Of a stretch of DNA of 64,000 nt, positions 63,598 to 64,000 are shown piece by piece. Under the pieces are notes generated by a model, which was given only the letters and a program-made list of their open reading frames with translations, was not told the DNA's origin and searched no databases. Position numbers and translations under genes: made by a program. The stretch spans positions 494 to 64,493 of the forward strand of contig NZ_LMCQ01000003.1 of NCBI RefSeq assembly GCF_001424835.1. The letters are read 5' to 3'. How positions within the stretch are numbered: the stretch's first letter is position 1; the number at the start of each line of letters is the position of its first letter. Source of the DNA: Variovorax sp. Root318D1 (lineage in GTDB: Bacteria > Pseudomonadota > Gammaproteobacteria > Burkholderiales > Burkholderiaceae_C).

Positions 63598-64000
63598 GAA
63601 CGTAGAGATTGCCAGAGCGCATCGCGTGGTAAGGTGCACATCGGCTTGACAGCCCGCCGCGAACTCGGATCCAACCATGATCATCTTCGGCGCCGCGCCC
63701 ATCAGGTTGGGTTTGCGGTTCACCTTTACTGGCAACACGGTGTATTGATTGGTTGCCCCGCTTCTTGGGACTGTGCGCGATCATTCGTCGATGTACTGCG
63801 TCAGAATGGCGAGAAAGCCGCTCTCCTTGAGCGGTTGCCGCAGCATTTCATGAGAAGACGAAGCCCGTTGCATCTGTTCGAATCCGTGCCACCCGAAACA
63901 ATCCCGCAAGAGGTCCCGAACCGGGGCAGCGAAGGTGTGTGCGAACGCGGCGGCTTGCTATCGGATCGGCCTTGTTTGGCCGCGATCGGCTTTCGCGAGG
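63598..64000. other. No clear gene; short open frame at window edge
   Basis: The last 403 bases hold no supported gene. On the minus strand one frame is open for 58 codons (63957-63784, stop at 63781-63783), ending FLAILTQYIDE, with no good start and a TAG upstream. It may be a degraded 3' end of a gene or chance. Just upstream of the DUF1232 gene nothing else is recognised. Confidence 0.4.

Noticed and set aside
62530..64000. Prophage or genomic island at the right end
   Set aside because: The genes are small and the base composition is somewhat lower in GC, but there is no integrase, phage gene, tRNA-bounded repeat or transposase.

Overview
The window is a GC-rich, densely coded chromosomal segment from a betaproteobacterium. 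It most resembles the Comamonadaceae, probably Variovorax or a close relative. The evidence is a Bug-type (TctC) receptor, PhaR and 3-hydroxybutyrate dehydrogenase for polyhydroxybutyrate metabolism, a RisA/RisS-like two-component pair, a small Trp-rich protein, the zapA-6S RNA linkage, and general codon use. The taxon is an inference. I see no insertion sequence, prophage, CRISPR array or rRNA. Almost every long reading frame antisense to a gene is a by-product of high GC.

Layout. 1-6409: the 3' end of acetyl-CoA synthetase, a LapA-like membrane protein, a c-type cytochrome, two small membrane proteins, ilvD with a divergent LysR regulator, and lgt. 6484-12124: a malonate-use module made of a GntR regulator with a palindromic operator, malonyl-CoA decarboxylase, a Bug receptor, a divergent crotonase and malonyl-CoA synthetase. 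12178-15453: an aldoxime dehydratase-nitrilase pair with a divergent AraC-type regulator. 15474-17646: a universal stress protein, a TauE/SafE permease, 6S RNA, zapA and a ZapB-like coiled coil. 17731-27225: a cobalamin riboswitch followed by a tightly overlapping operon for B12 uptake (btuB, btuF, btuC, btuD) and late corrinoid assembly (cobB, cobU, cobO, cobD, cobC). 27252-28873: lrgA/lrgB-like genes and an OsmC protein. 28895-37130: a LysR regulator divergent from an apparent pseudo-hydrolase and a complete RND efflux operon. 37183-41016: the rest of the B12 nucleotide-loop pathway (cobQ, cobT, cobS, alpha-ribazole phosphatase). 41053-47324: an AraC regulator with an SDR, nth, an aminotransferase, small hypotheticals, an Ldh-family oxidoreductase and serB. 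47321-54399: mfd, ispD, ispF and the two-component pair. 54572-62569: a SIMPL protein, 3-hydroxybutyrate dehydrogenase, an alpha/beta hydrolase, relA, tRNA-Val(GAC), a zinc-ribbon protein, phaR and rimO. 62608-64000: a less dense tail with small hypotheticals, a perfect LexA-type box and a DUF1232 protein.

How the genes work together. The two cob blocks together encode corrin a,c-diamidation, adenosylation, amidation, aminopropanol attachment and nucleotide-loop assembly, plus uptake. No corrin-ring construction gene is present here. Malonate genes convert malonate to malonyl-CoA and then acetyl-CoA. Aldoxime dehydratase and nitrilase convert an aldoxime to a nitrile and then a carboxylic acid.

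The observations most worth a second look are: a 92-residue protein of unknown function under a perfect SOS box; an alpha/beta-hydrolase-fold protein that has lost its Ser and His catalytic residues and precedes an RND pump; the previously unmarked 6S RNA and its terminator; a crotonase lacking one catalytic Glu in the malonate operon; and a symmetric operator before the malonate regulator.
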